Shown here: positions 1 through 9,607 of the stretch, piece after piece
Numbering within the stretch: position 1 is the stretch's first letter
Layout: every line of letters begins with the position of its first letter
From: JAGQYH01 sp041393015
Lineage (GTDB): Bacteria > Bacteroidota > Bacteroidia > Chitinophagales > JADIYW01
Assembly (NCBI GenBank): GCA_041393015.1
Contig: JAWKKV010000004.1
Location: 186,001 to 250,000 of the forward strand
Direction of reading: 5' to 3'
Length of the DNA: 64,000 nt
The notes under the pieces: generated by a model
What the model saw: only the letters and a program-made list of their open reading frames with translations
Databases searched by the model: none
What the model was told of the DNA's origin: nothing
Program-made: the position numbers and the translations under genes

Positions 1-1
1 T

Positions 2-154
2 CCTGAAGACACACGAGGTCCTATAAAAGTGTTAGCTATTGAATTTACGGTTGATGATAAAAAGGGAATGATACCGATTACCTATACTGAAGTGGGTGGT
101 CTATTTTATTGGTTTGAAATACTTGTTTCTACTAATATTATTGAGTCTAACTAG
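2..154 (+). CDS. 3' end of an unidentified protein gene (partial)
   Basis: Reading frame 2 is open from the window edge through 50 codons to a TAG stop. The tail reads as ordinary protein, ending FEILVSTNIIESN. Too little is present to recognise a family or to say whether it is secreted. It converges on the membrane protein gene to its right, with only about 50 bases between the two stop codons. The start and most of the gene lie outside the window. Confidence 0.5.
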   Translation, partial: PEDTRGPIKVLAIEFTVDDKKGMIPITYTEVGGLFYWFEILVSTNIIESN

Positions 155-207
155 CCAATTAGGAGTATGCCTTTGAAGTTGTTTTATCAACGGATTTAAG
201 ATTTTGA

Positions 208-1641
208 CTATTTTAATTGTTTCTTATAAACAGCATTAAAAGTGCCGTATGGCTGCTCTAAGATGTCTAATTTTGGATAGTCTTCAAATGGGAAAACAGA
301 AATTGAATCTTTATCGTATCTAAAAAAACTGAGAGAGTAGTTGCTAAAATTATTAATGTCAATTGAGTCTTTTAACCAATAGGAAATAATGTATCCATTA
401 TTGTTTTTATCAGTATCAATTTGTGAAAGCAAATAGGTCTCAAAAGGAGTGTCATAAGTATCTATAATTTTACTCATTGGAGCTTTGTAAAATGGTAAAA
501 CTGCTTTAGAAATATTTTCGATCTTCATTTGTGCAAACAAATCTTCATAAATTGCAATTCTTTCCTTATAAAATTGAGCATGCAATAATGTTCTTCCAAC
601 TTGCACAATACATAAAAGGATAACAAGGGTCCAAGTTGCATTTTTAAGTCTATTGGACCATTTATTTATATGCAATGCAAAAGAGAGAATAAGCAAAAAA
701 GCAATTAAAGAAAGGTAAATCTCATAGAAGGTGTCAATGATGAAATGATCGTAGAATCTAAGATAGATAAGGAAAAATTGGAGTACAAATAAGCCTATTA
801 TCAATATAGCTTTCCATAAACTATGTCGTTTAAGAATTAAATATAATCCTATTATGGCTATTACAATAAATGGGAAATATTGCCTAATTATTTGACTGAT
901 CATTACTCTAAATAGGTAAACATTAACATCGGACAATGAGTTAATACTTATTCTAGTTATTAAATGTGATTCATAATTAGTTGTGAAAATTATCCTTGAT
1001 AAAAAGTAGAATCCAATTGCTATTGGAATAAGTAATTTTTGATCTTGCCGATTCCAATATCTTAAATTACCTGAAACAATTAGGGATGATCCGGTAAAAG
1101 CTAAGATGATTAAAGGGTGAGCATTCATAATGATGAAAAGCAACGGGAATAAAACTGCTTGTTTAAAAACAGGCTTATTGCATTCAATGTAGTATGCTAA
1201 AAGCGACCAATAAATCATCAAAAAAATTATACCAAATTGGAGCTCAGAAATAGCTAAATAATGAGTGAGATAAGGGAATGAGAATTGATATAAAAGTAAA
1301 CATATTGCAAGTTCTTTGTTTTTTAATACTCTTAAAATAATGATAAAGGGTAATGAGTAAACCATAGCTATGTTAATCGAGTAAAGGATCATAGCTGCTT
1401 TGACAGAACATCCTAAGTTTATGCCTGCAACGGGTAGTACGCAACTAAAAAAAACAATTAGTCTGTTTATAATATGAAAGTTATGATCTCCCAAAATCTC
1501 AACTAAATACCTTGAGGAATCAGCATAGAGAATTCTTTCTTTGAAAAAGATTATGGAGAAAAGAACATATAGTAACTGCAAAAAAAGACCAATGTAAAGT
1601 AGCTTGTTATTCTTGTTTTTATAACTTGACTCAATATTCAT
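208..1641 (-). CDS. polytopic membrane protein, possibly GT-C-like
   Basis: The 477-residue product has about ten hydrophobic segments spread over the first 360 residues, then a soluble C-terminal domain of roughly 110 residues. The first segment (LLYIGLFLQLLYVLFSIIFF) is followed by an acidic/aromatic loop with YADSSRY near residue 40. That arrangement, a charged first outer loop followed by many membrane helices, recalls GT-C glycosyltransferases and related uncharacterised membrane proteins, but I see no diagnostic motif. It is the nearest gene downstream of the PorU2-like gene on the same strand, about 50 bases after it, so co-transcription is possible. The function is unknown. Confidence 0.7.
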   Translation of the reverse strand: MNIESSYKNKNNKLLYIGLFLQLLYVLFSIIFFKERILYADSSRYLVEILGDHNFHIINRLIVFFSCVLPVAGINLGCSVKAAMILYSINIAMVYSLPFIIILRVLKNKELAICLLLYQFSFPYLTHYLAISELQFGIIFLMIYWSLLAYYIECNKPVFKQAVLFPLLFIIMNAHPLIILAFTGSSLIVSGNLRYWNRQDQKLLIPIAIGFYFLSRIIFTTNYESHLITRISINSLSDVNVYLFRVMISQIIRQYFPFIVIAIIGLYLILKRHSLWKAILIIGLFVLQFFLIYLRFYDHFIIDTFYEIYLSLIAFLLILSFALHINKWSNRLKNATWTLVILLCIVQVGRTLLHAQFYKERIAIYEDLFAQMKIENISKAVLPFYKAPMSKIIDTYDTPFETYLLSQIDTDKNNNGYIISYWLKDSIDINNFSNYSLSFFRYDKDSISVFPFEDYPKLDILEQPYGTFNAVYKKQLK

Positions 1642-1692
1642 CTATAATAATAAGGAAGCTTTCAAAGGAGTAAGATAAAATAAAATTAAGTT

Positions 1693-4600
1693 TTATCGTA
1701 CAATATACATTTTACCAAAACCTTCATTTTTGAAGAACTTGTCGGCATTGGTTTTGTATTGTTCAATTGAATCACCATTAAGTCTAACAAACACTTTATA
1801 TATGTAAAGACCATTGGCCAACTTATCTCCAAATCTGTCTGTGCCATCCCAAGCATACTCAGTGATATTTCTACCAATTTTTAATGGACCTAATTCGTCA
1901 ATTGTAATCTCTCTCACTACTTTTCCTGAAACCGTCATAATTTGAATTTTTACTTCATCAGGAATTTCTGCTCCTGTTAAAGTGAACACAAATTTTGTTG
2001 AAGTAGAAAATGGGTTAGGATAATTGAGAAAGTTCGAAATGGAAGATTCGTTTATTACCTCGAAACTCACAATATAATCGTAGTCACCGGCATCATTATC
2101 CCTTGCGTCTTTTCCTTGAACTTTTAAACGATAAATACCATCTTGCTCAAAATTTGGATAATAATAAAGTAGCGCTTCATTCTTTTCTTCTAATTCATTT
2201 TCATTGGCAGGGATAAAGGTTACATTATCAGCTGATAAATCAATCAAAACTGGTGTGTTTGGATTGTTTGGATAATAAAGATATACTTCAAAAGTAGAAG
2301 TGTCTTTTAAAGCTAAACCTTGATTTTCATCTTTTAGCTTAATTGTAATTTCAGGTCTTGGACTAATAATGTCACCATCTAAAATGTGAACACCGTCAAA
2401 AGTCACATCCAACAGTGGATTAATTCTATCGTCTGCTACATTTAAAAGAAAGGTAGCATAATTATTAAAATGGAATTGCTCTGGTTGGTCGTTGAGAGGA
2501 TTTGCTTCTAATAATATAACATAATTGCCTGGATTGTTAATTAAATCACTGTTTAAGTCGAAATCTAATATCAAAGACTGTCCAGCATCTAGTTTATTAA
2601 AACGTTTATAAAAATAAGTAGCAGCGCCACCTTGTCTATTAATTTGTAGTCTAACCAATAAACTATCCATATTCAGATCACTAATATTGGTAATGCCAAC
2701 TTCAAGGCTAACAGATTGACCAATGTCAATCGAATCAGTAGATATTGCATAACGTAATGCAGGATTAATAGCTGCTTCAGGTACTTTGTCATATAAAACT
2801 CTCCAATTCTTTAACTGTGGAGCTGTTCTATTAGAATCATCTCGAGCGTATAACTCTAATTGCAGATTCGGATATTGTTCAGCATTTATGTTTGATAATG
2901 AAAAAATGGTATCAGTAATACCTTGGTAGAGAGTGTTTAAATTTCCTGAGGTATCAATTCCTGAAACATTAACAGATATACTATCAAAATCAGGGTCGTC
3001 CAATGAATAATAATCAAATTCTAGATTATTCCAACCGGTTGAAGGACCTATTTTAACCGAACGGATGGCACCAACATTCCAGTTACCTGAAAAATACAAA
3101 GTAGTATCTACTTTCTCATTTAAACCGGCATGAAACTCAACTGTTGGAAAATCAGGGTTTCCTTTCTGTGTCCAAAGTAAATAAGGTCGTAAATCTTGAA
3201 TGTCTCTTAATTTAGTAGCACCTAAATCTTGCTCAAAAACTTGAAAAAGGTCTCTTGGATAAAGGGAAGGGGCATCATTTTCCCAGGTATTCGCTCTAAA
3301 GTTTTGATTAGCACCATTTCCTTGGGTAGTAAATGCTAAAACATAAGCGCCATCAGGAATGAAATTTTCTATAAAATAAATAACTCTTCCTCGCCAAAAT
3401 GGATTTCTAACTAGGAAGTTTATCACAGGTCTTGGGGCAGGAAAATCACATGAGTGTATATCAGTGAAAGTACCCATAACGCAATTCAATTCAGGAAACA
3501 AAGGATGAGTTGCAAGTGAATAGCTTTCTAAATATTTACCTGTTTTTGGATCAAACACAAAAAAGTTAATACTTGATTCAGAAAGTGCTCCTCTCTGAAT
3601 GATGGTTCCATCCAAAAATGTTTCGATATCTGTATTGGCAACTCCATTGCCTATGATGCCATTAATTTGCCTTAATTCTCTTTGCTCATTTGGAAATTTG
3701 AATTGTCTATCAGGCTCGTCCAATTCCAAAGTAAAAAATTCATCTTTTTTAAATTGAAAATAGTGCGATTGATTCCAACCCGTAGACAAGTTAGAGTTGT
3801 ATAAAAAGGAAGAATAATTCCAGTTGTAATCACCTTGAATAATAGAATCCAAAGCAGATCTCACATAATAAACGGTATTGTCCAAATAAGGAATAGATGG
3901 CGCCCATTCAACAATGCCACCAGCAGTAACCACTGTTTGCTCTTCCAATAAAGAACTGTTAAAATACTCTGTAGTATCTATCTGTAAAAGGTATTGTTTA
4001 GGATCTAGTCCTATGCTAGAGGTAGAAAAATATATTTTTTCCGGCTGCGTAGGGGAGATACAAAATTCATATGGTAGAACCGGAATTATATCATCAGCAA
4101 AAATTACAATTGTATCTACAATCTCGTTGTTCATTTCGCTTAACTCAGGCACATCATCACCATAATCAACTTTAATTCTTAAAACATTCGTTCCAAGTCC
4201 ATTGATTCTATCTGTAGGCAAAGTAATTACAACAGTATCTCTAAATATAGCCGATGGAACAATTTTTTCATAGTCAGAAAAGGAACCATTTGGCAATACT
4301 CTTCTAACATTTACCGTATAATCAGTATCAATTGATTTACCAATATTGGTGATTCCAATTAAAACATCAAACGAATCACTACTCGCACTTACAATTGAAG
4401 GATTGTAGTCTATCGATTCTTTGGTTATAACGTAATCTGGTAAGGTATGAGCATTTAATTTTATAGCCGGATCTCCATGAAGTATCATTTGTTTGGCTAG
4501 CAACTTGTCAAACGTTCCAAAATTGACTACTAAATCCTCAGTAGTACTTCTCATTATTTCACCAATACCCTGTCCATACATGGTATTACTTAGTCTATTG

Positions 4601-6744
4601 TAAAATCGTTCTGAATATCGATTTAACGTACTCGACAATGCTAAAGTAATAGGAGCAATATAGGCTACAGAGCCAATTCTATCTTGAAAAATAAATCTAT
4701 CACTATAAGTGTTTAAACTTGCTCCAAAAATACTGCCTACAAAACATCCATTAGACAAAAACACATTGTATTTTCCATAGTTATCAAATTCTTCCGGTGA
4801 AATATCAAAGTCAATAGTAGAATTACTAGAGTGCCCGAAGAAGGTAATTAAGGATACACCACTTTCAATCAAGGAATCAACTACTTCAGAAGTAGAAATT
4901 TGAATGGGTTCTGTACTTGTTTTGTATACAGAGGTAACATTTGCACCATACATTGGTGCTTCTATAATTTGTTTATATGAATTAAGATAGTTGGCAAATG
5001 TAGCTTGTTCTCCTAATGTTTTACCACCTCCTAAATGCAAAACATTTTTCATCCATTGTTTATTCTCAATGGTTTGTGCAGTACTAGAGGTATCTTTTAG
5101 CGTTGTTTCGTACTCAATTATCTTTTCTAAGTATTGGCCAACTTTATCACCATTATTAGCAGATAGCCTGCCAATGGATAACTGAGGGGCTTCATTTTCT
5201 GGTGATCTTGCCGTTAGAAATATATCAGAATCGGGTGTTCCCATAGATACAACCAAGCAATTATTAAAATTAGTAACATTGTTTCTAATACTTGTATAGG
5301 TTATTCCTTTTCCTATAATAAATAGGTGCTCCGGCTGCTTGGTGTAATTATCAAGCGAGTAATTAATGAAATTTCTAATAGCCATTGGGTGATTTCTTAC
5401 TCCCCATCCAAATTGATTTTCTATATCTTGTATGTAAGCTACTCTTGATTCATAACTTCCACCAATTTCTGAGGATCGATGTTCATTATATGCGGCAATG
5501 TAATCTATGCCATCTGCACTAGTAGTTAAATTTTTATGGGTTAGAATTATAAAGTTACCTTGATTGATGGGTAAAGAATAATCCGTAAACTGAACAGTTT
5601 CTAAACTAGTGATAACACCAATGTTAGAAGCAGCTTGATTCACCAAAAGCAAATTTCTTTCGTTGCTTACAGGGAGCAAACCAAACTGATATTGATTGCC
5701 TGAAACAATAGCTGCATAGCGTTCGCCATTGTTTAAATCATATAAAATTGGCGTAGTACTTTGTGCATTAAAATTGGTGATTTGCAGCAAAGTCGCAGCC
5801 GTATTTTGAACATCAAATTTAAAAGTTGTTGAATTGGAAAAATCAAATGTTCTAGGATATTTGATGCCTACTAAAACATCTGCTACTTGAACAGCATTGT
5901 TTTCCCGGTAACCAACAGTTGTCGTTCCTGTAACAACATCAGATATTGGGAATTCTTGTAAAACTTTGCGTACACCATAGGCAAAATAGCTGTAAGTGAA
6001 AGTACTTGAGCCAACTGTTAATACAGATTCATGCTGTTTGTTGAAACTTTTAGTGACATGAACATGGCGCAATAAAGCCTTTAAGGTATTATCTCCTCGA
6101 TAAACCGCCGGAGTTGATAATGTTCTATTTCTAGTGGCTGGACCCGTAAATGGCGTTCCTGTATAGCCTTCTCCTGTTTCATATTTAGAATCTCGTAAAA
6201 TGCTTAAATCTCCAAAATCAGAAAGTGGTCTGCCTTCATCAAATGTAGTATTATAAAAAGCTAAAGATGTATGCCAAAAATAAGGTTCAGCGGTTAATCC
6301 TGTTACATCATTGGTTTTAGGTGTAAGTCTTTTGTTATTTCCTGAATCATCTAACGCTAAAAAATAGGCAGCATTGTCGTTGTAAAGGCTATATTCTTCA
6401 TGTAGATTCTCATTGGTTCTATACAATGGAACATCTAAAGTCCCGTCGTTCTTTTTACCATAAAATTCAATATAATCTGCAGTGGAAAATTGACCACTTG
6501 TTGAAACATATATAGCTAATTCTTCGCCACGACCAAATAACTGGAAGTGATCACCAATAAGTTCTGAATCATCAAAATATTGACTTAGAGTGCTGTAAGG
6601 AATTCGGTATAATTTATCTTCATTGACGGTAAACTTGTAGTAGTTTTTGTCAAAATCATCTATCCACTCATTCCCATAAGGTTGAGCAAACGACGAGCTT
6701 GCGAAACTTAGCAAGCTAAATATGATCAAAAATAACTTATTCAT
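1693..6744 (-). CDS. porU2: PorU2-like T9SS C25 (gingipain-fold) peptidase/sortase
   Basis: The 1683-residue product starts with a signal peptide (MNKLFLIIFSLLSFASSSFA). A gingipain-like C25 domain follows at about 370-790. Its expected catalytic pair is visible: His638 in FFGHSSNST and Cys667 in LSNGCFVGS. A long Ig/CARDB-like middle follows, and then a C-terminal module with YPNPF near 1575 and an FlgD-like WDGTD...NGLYIYKV ending. The domain order and great length match the PorU2 group of putative type IX sortases rather than classical PorU, which is nearer 1100-1200 residues. The start codon overlaps the stop of the PorV-like gene by 8 bases, so the two are probably translationally coupled. 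Its role in processing T9SS cargo at the outer membrane is inferred from the family. Confidence 0.85.
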   Translation of the reverse strand: MNKLFLIIFSLLSFASSSFAQPYGNEWIDDFDKNYYKFTVNEDKLYRIPYSTLSQYFDDSELIGDHFQLFGRGEELAIYVSTSGQFSTADYIEFYGKKNDGTLDVPLYRTNENLHEEYSLYNDNAAYFLALDDSGNNKRLTPKTNDVTGLTAEPYFWHTSLAFYNTTFDEGRPLSDFGDLSILRDSKYETGEGYTGTPFTGPATRNRTLSTPAVYRGDNTLKALLRHVHVTKSFNKQHESVLTVGSSTFTYSYFAYGVRKVLQEFPISDVVTGTTTVGYRENNAVQVADVLVGIKYPRTFDFSNSTTFKFDVQNTAATLLQITNFNAQSTTPILYDLNNGERYAAIVSGNQYQFGLLPVSNERNLLLVNQAASNIGVITSLETVQFTDYSLPINQGNFIILTHKNLTTSADGIDYIAAYNEHRSSEIGGSYESRVAYIQDIENQFGWGVRNHPMAIRNFINYSLDNYTKQPEHLFIIGKGITYTSIRNNVTNFNNCLVVSMGTPDSDIFLTARSPENEAPQLSIGRLSANNGDKVGQYLEKIIEYETTLKDTSSTAQTIENKQWMKNVLHLGGGKTLGEQATFANYLNSYKQIIEAPMYGANVTSVYKTSTEPIQISTSEVVDSLIESGVSLITFFGHSSNSTIDFDISPEEFDNYGKYNVFLSNGCFVGSIFGASLNTYSDRFIFQDRIGSVAYIAPITLALSSTLNRYSERFYNRLSNTMYGQGIGEIMRSTTEDLVVNFGTFDKLLAKQMILHGDPAIKLNAHTLPDYVITKESIDYNPSIVSASSDSFDVLIGITNIGKSIDTDYTVNVRRVLPNGSFSDYEKIVPSAIFRDTVVITLPTDRINGLGTNVLRIKVDYGDDVPELSEMNNEIVDTIVIFADDIIPVLPYEFCISPTQPEKIYFSTSSIGLDPKQYLLQIDTTEYFNSSLLEEQTVVTAGGIVEWAPSIPYLDNTVYYVRSALDSIIQGDYNWNYSSFLYNSNLSTGWNQSHYFQFKKDEFFTLELDEPDRQFKFPNEQRELRQINGIIGNGVANTDIETFLDGTIIQRGALSESSINFFVFDPKTGKYLESYSLATHPLFPELNCVMGTFTDIHSCDFPAPRPVINFLVRNPFWRGRVIYFIENFIPDGAYVLAFTTQGNGANQNFRANTWENDAPSLYPRDLFQVFEQDLGATKLRDIQDLRPYLLWTQKGNPDFPTVEFHAGLNEKVDTTLYFSGNWNVGAIRSVKIGPSTGWNNLEFDYYSLDDPDFDSISVNVSGIDTSGNLNTLYQGITDTIFSLSNINAEQYPNLQLELYARDDSNRTAPQLKNWRVLYDKVPEAAINPALRYAISTDSIDIGQSVSLEVGITNISDLNMDSLLVRLQINRQGGAATYFYKRFNKLDAGQSLILDFDLNSDLINNPGNYVILLEANPLNDQPEQFHFNNYATFLLNVADDRINPLLDVTFDGVHILDGDIISPRPEITIKLKDENQGLALKDTSTFEVYLYYPNNPNTPVLIDLSADNVTFIPANENELEEKNEALLYYYPNFEQDGIYRLKVQGKDARDNDAGDYDYIVSFEVINESSISNFLNYPNPFSTSTKFVFTLTGAEIPDEVKIQIMTVSGKVVREITIDELGPLKIGRNITEYAWDGTDRFGDKLANGLYIYKVFVRLNGDSIEQYKTNADKFFKNEGFGKMYIVR

Positions 6745-7861
6745 TTAGGGCTTTTTTATTCAAGTTTAATCCAACTTTTGCAGATACAACATGAGAATAT
6801 CCTGCCTCAGAAACATCTCCTATATCAGTAAACGCATAGTCTATTTGAAATGTTCGGAATTTAATGCCACCGCCAATATTAGGTTGAAGACTAAATTTAG
6901 TGCCTTCGTTATCGTTGTCATCTAAAACTTTTTGAAGGTTATTTATACCAAATCTTCCGTAAACAATTCCAGCAAATCCTAATTCAACACCAAAGTGTGG
7001 ATCTAAACTAAACGGTTTGCCAGAAAGCAATACATTTCTTTTGCCATCTGTAGAAATATCTAAATCTACTTCTGCCCTTAACTCAATTTTCTTTTTCCAT
7101 TCTTTATGATAGGCGAATCCTAAAATAACCATTGGAGCCGTTAATTCTTGGGTGTTGGTTGGAATATCATTGCCCGTTTGTTGAAATACTTCAATTGCTG
7201 GGTCAGTAAATTCAAAAGACCAAGCATTAAATGTGGTGGTAATATCTTTTAATTGAACACCGAATTTCCAATCTTTTAATTGATAAACAGCACCTAAATC
7301 TATTCCAAATCCCCAACTCTTTGCACTAAATCCTGTATTTACATTTATATCTCCGGCTCTTCTTGTTACAATTTTAACACTTCCTCCAACACTTAAATTT
7401 TTGATAATTCTTCTAGAATAGGTCATGTAAATGCCATAATCTCCAGCGGAGAAGGAAGTTACTTTATCATAATCAATATTCCCTGCACCATCCACTAAAT
7501 CTAGTGTGTTCGGAATGTCATCCACCGCAAAACGAATGAAGCCTAAACCAAAAGCATGTTTGTTTGAATCTAACATCACACTAAAGGCACCATAGTCATA
7601 TTTCGCAATCCCAGCGAAGTATTCGGAATGCATAAAAGCAAACTGTAATTTTTCTTTTTGTAAGGATAGTGCTCCCGGATTCCAAAAAATGGCATTTACA
7701 TCATTGACAGAAGCCGTTACACTTTTTCCCATTGCCATTGCATCTGCACCAACTCCAATATTTAGGAAGTCGTTACTATATTTAGCAATCTGAGCATTAC
7801 TGACAGCAGCGGAAAAGAGAAAATAGAGTAATAGAATAGGAGTTAGATAGATAGATTTCAT
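6737..7861 (-). CDS. porV2: PorV2-like outer-membrane beta-barrel protein (PorV/PorQ family)
   Basis: This 374-residue protein has a signal peptide ending near SNAQ. It then has the PorV/PorQ family opening, with IGVGADAMAMGKS, NDVNAIFWNPGALS and FAFMHSEYFAG. The rest alternates hydrophobic and polar residues, as in a FadL-like 14-strand barrel. In T9SS the PorV family carries cargo from the translocon to the PorU sortase at the outer membrane. Here the gene overlaps the PorU2-like gene, which supports a PorU2/PorV2 working pair. The upstream gap contains a short hairpin (AACGC/GCGTT arms at 7890-7906) that would lie in the 5' leader. The family assignment is firm. The exact subfamily is inferred from the neighbour. 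Confidence 0.85.
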   Translation of the reverse strand: MKSIYLTPILLLYFLFSAAVSNAQIAKYSNDFLNIGVGADAMAMGKSVTASVNDVNAIFWNPGALSLQKEKLQFAFMHSEYFAGIAKYDYGAFSVMLDSNKHAFGLGFIRFAVDDIPNTLDLVDGAGNIDYDKVTSFSAGDYGIYMTYSRRIIKNLSVGGSVKIVTRRAGDINVNTGFSAKSWGFGIDLGAVYQLKDWKFGVQLKDITTTFNAWSFEFTDPAIEVFQQTGNDIPTNTQELTAPMVILGFAYHKEWKKKIELRAEVDLDISTDGKRNVLLSGKPFSLDPHFGVELGFAGIVYGRFGINNLQKVLDDNDNEGTKFSLQPNIGGGIKFRTFQIDYAFTDIGDVSEAGYSHVVSAKVGLNLNKKALNE

Positions 7862-8258
7862 TTAGGTGCTTCCAGGTTTAAAATTATTGAACGCATAAAA
7901 AGCGTTTGAATTTCATTTTAGTCCCATTTATTTTAGTTGTAAAGAGCTGATTAATAATGTATTCTCCAGATTATTACAAAATTGTTTCGTTAGGAATAAG
8001 CATAAAAATATCGAATTTTAGTGAGATTGGGATTAGAAATTTAGAATTTACCCAAAAAAGTGCCTAAACAGCTAAGAATATGCTAAAGTGCTTATGTATC
8101 AAGCCCTTCATAATATGTTTTTAGATTATATATAGAGAATATGTGAAAATCAATTTTAGTCAGTCGTCACTCCAATTACTTTTAAACACTTCAAGAGAAT
8201 AACATTTAGTTCAAAAGAGATGACAACACAAAAGCATTGCAATAGCTATTTTTGTGAA
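7862..8258. other. divergent intergenic region porV2 / tyrS
   Basis: About 400 AT-rich bases between two divergently read genes. I see no convincing ORF or RNA. A small hairpin lies at 7890-7906 on the porV2 side. A TATTTTTG box at 8247-8254 ends five bases before the tyrS ATG. If it is a real -7 element the tyrS message would be leaderless or nearly so; no TTG sits at the expected distance upstream, so this is weak. The remainder shows nothing I can name. Confidence 0.5.
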
Positions 8259-9539
8259 ATGAATTTAATTGAAGAATTGAAATGGAGAGGAATGATTCAC
8301 GACACCACACCTGGTGTTGAAGAACATTTACAGTCAGGCAGAAGGTCTGGATATATTGGATTTGATCCAACAGCAGATTCCTTGCATATTGGTAATTTGG
8401 TTCCAATTATGTTATTGATGCACATGCAAAGAGCAGGTCATCAACCGATTGCTTTAGTGGGCGGTGCTACTGGAATGGTGGGCGATCCAAGTGGGAAATC
8501 GGAAGAAAGAAACTTGTTATCTGAAGAAGTATTGCGTAAGAATCAAGAAGGCGTAAGAAAGCAATTAGAAAAGTTCTTAGATTTTGATCATAAAGACAAT
8601 CCTGCTAGAATTGTAAATAACTACGATTGGTTTAAAAATATGTCTTTCCTTGATTTTATTAGAGATATTGGAAAACACATCACCGTGCCATATATGTTGG
8701 CGAAAGATTCCGTAAAAACTAGATTGGATAGCGGATTATCTTTTACAGAATTTACTTACCAATTGGTTCAAGGCTACGATTATGTTCATTTGAATAAGGA
8801 ATACAATTGCACTTTGCAAATGGGCGGTTCTGATCAATGGGGCAATATTACTACCGGAACGGAATTGATCAGACGAATGGGTGGAACGGAAGCATTTGCG
8901 GCTACTTGTCCATTGATTAAAAAAGCGGATGGTAGCAAATTTGGTAAAACAGCTGGTGGAAATGTTTGGCTAGATAGAAATAGAACTTCGCCATATAAAT
9001 TTTACCAATTTTGGTTGAATGCCACAGATGAAGATGCTGCCAGTTACATTCGAATATTTACCTTCTTAACACAAGAAGAGATTGAAAAAATTGAAGCAGA
9101 ACATGCTGCTGCGCCACATACGAGAGCATTGCAAAAGGCTTTAGCGGAAGATATTACTGTAAGGGTACATTCTCGAGAAGATTACGACAATGCCGTTTGG
9201 TCATCAGAAATATTATTTGATAAAAAGGCGACCAAAGAAAGTCTAGCAAAATTAGATGATGATGTTATTGAGTCGTCTTATGAAGGTTGCCCTGTGGCCA
9301 ATATATCAAAAAGTAAATTTGAGAATGGTATTGCTTTAGCGGATTTGATTTCAGAAGAAGCTGATTTTTTACCATCCAAAGGAGAGGTGAGAAGAGCGGT
9401 TAAAGAAGGTAGTTTGCAGATTAATAGAGAAAAAGCAGATGATGCTGATCAATTAATTACTACAGACGATTTACTTCGTGGTAAGTACATCATGGTGAAG
9501 CGAGGTAAGAAAGGAGATTATTTGGTGATTGCTGAGTAA
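8259..9539 (+). CDS. tyrS: tyrosine--tRNA ligase
   Basis: Class I aminoacyl-tRNA synthetase that charges tRNA-Tyr in the cytoplasm. The HIGH-type motif is HIGN at residues 43-46 in FDPTADSLHIGNL. The tyrosine pocket region includes QLVQGYDYVHL and QMGGSDQWGN, and the KMSKS loop is KFGKT. An S4-like RNA-binding domain closes the protein (SKGEVRRAVKEGSLQINREK). An upstream in-frame ATG at 8220 would add 13 residues unlike the family. Bacterial TyrRS proteins begin with a helix like MNLIEELKWRGMIHD, so I place the start at 8259, giving 426 residues, the usual length. It is convergent with the pabB-type gene. Confidence 0.95.
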   Translation: MNLIEELKWRGMIHDTTPGVEEHLQSGRRSGYIGFDPTADSLHIGNLVPIMLLMHMQRAGHQPIALVGGATGMVGDPSGKSEERNLLSEEVLRKNQEGVRKQLEKFLDFDHKDNPARIVNNYDWFKNMSFLDFIRDIGKHITVPYMLAKDSVKTRLDSGLSFTEFTYQLVQGYDYVHLNKEYNCTLQMGGSDQWGNITTGTELIRRMGGTEAFAATCPLIKKADGSKFGKTAGGNVWLDRNRTSPYKFYQFWLNATDEDAASYIRIFTFLTQEEIEKIEAEHAAAPHTRALQKALAEDITVRVHSREDYDNAVWSSEILFDKKATKESLAKLDDDVIESSYEGCPVANISKSKFENGIALADLISEEADFLPSKGEVRRAVKEGSLQINREKADDADQLITTDDLLRGKYIMVKRGKKGDYLVIAE

Positions 9540-9554
9540 CGTTAACCTTTATTT

Positions 9555-9607
9555 GACCTGTTAGGTTCGCGAACGTAACAGGTCAGATAAACCGAACCTA
9601 ACAGGTT
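9555..9607. repeat. imperfect palindromic repeat plus extra half-site
   Basis: Bases 9555-9584 form a 30-base palindrome with arms GACCTGTTAGGTTCG and CGAACGTAACAGGTC, one mismatch. A further half copy (GAACCTAACAGGTT) lies at 9594-9607. The same core, perfectly symmetrical and longer, occurs after pgk at 54751-54798. It sits between the convergent tyrS and pabB-type genes and may also serve as a hairpin at transcript ends, although no T-run follows. The half-site overlaps the last codons of the neighbouring gene. Confidence 0.8.

Noticed and set aside
8220..8258. Upstream ATG extending TyrRS by 13 residues
   Set aside because: The extra residues do not fit the family N-terminus; the ATG at 8259 does.
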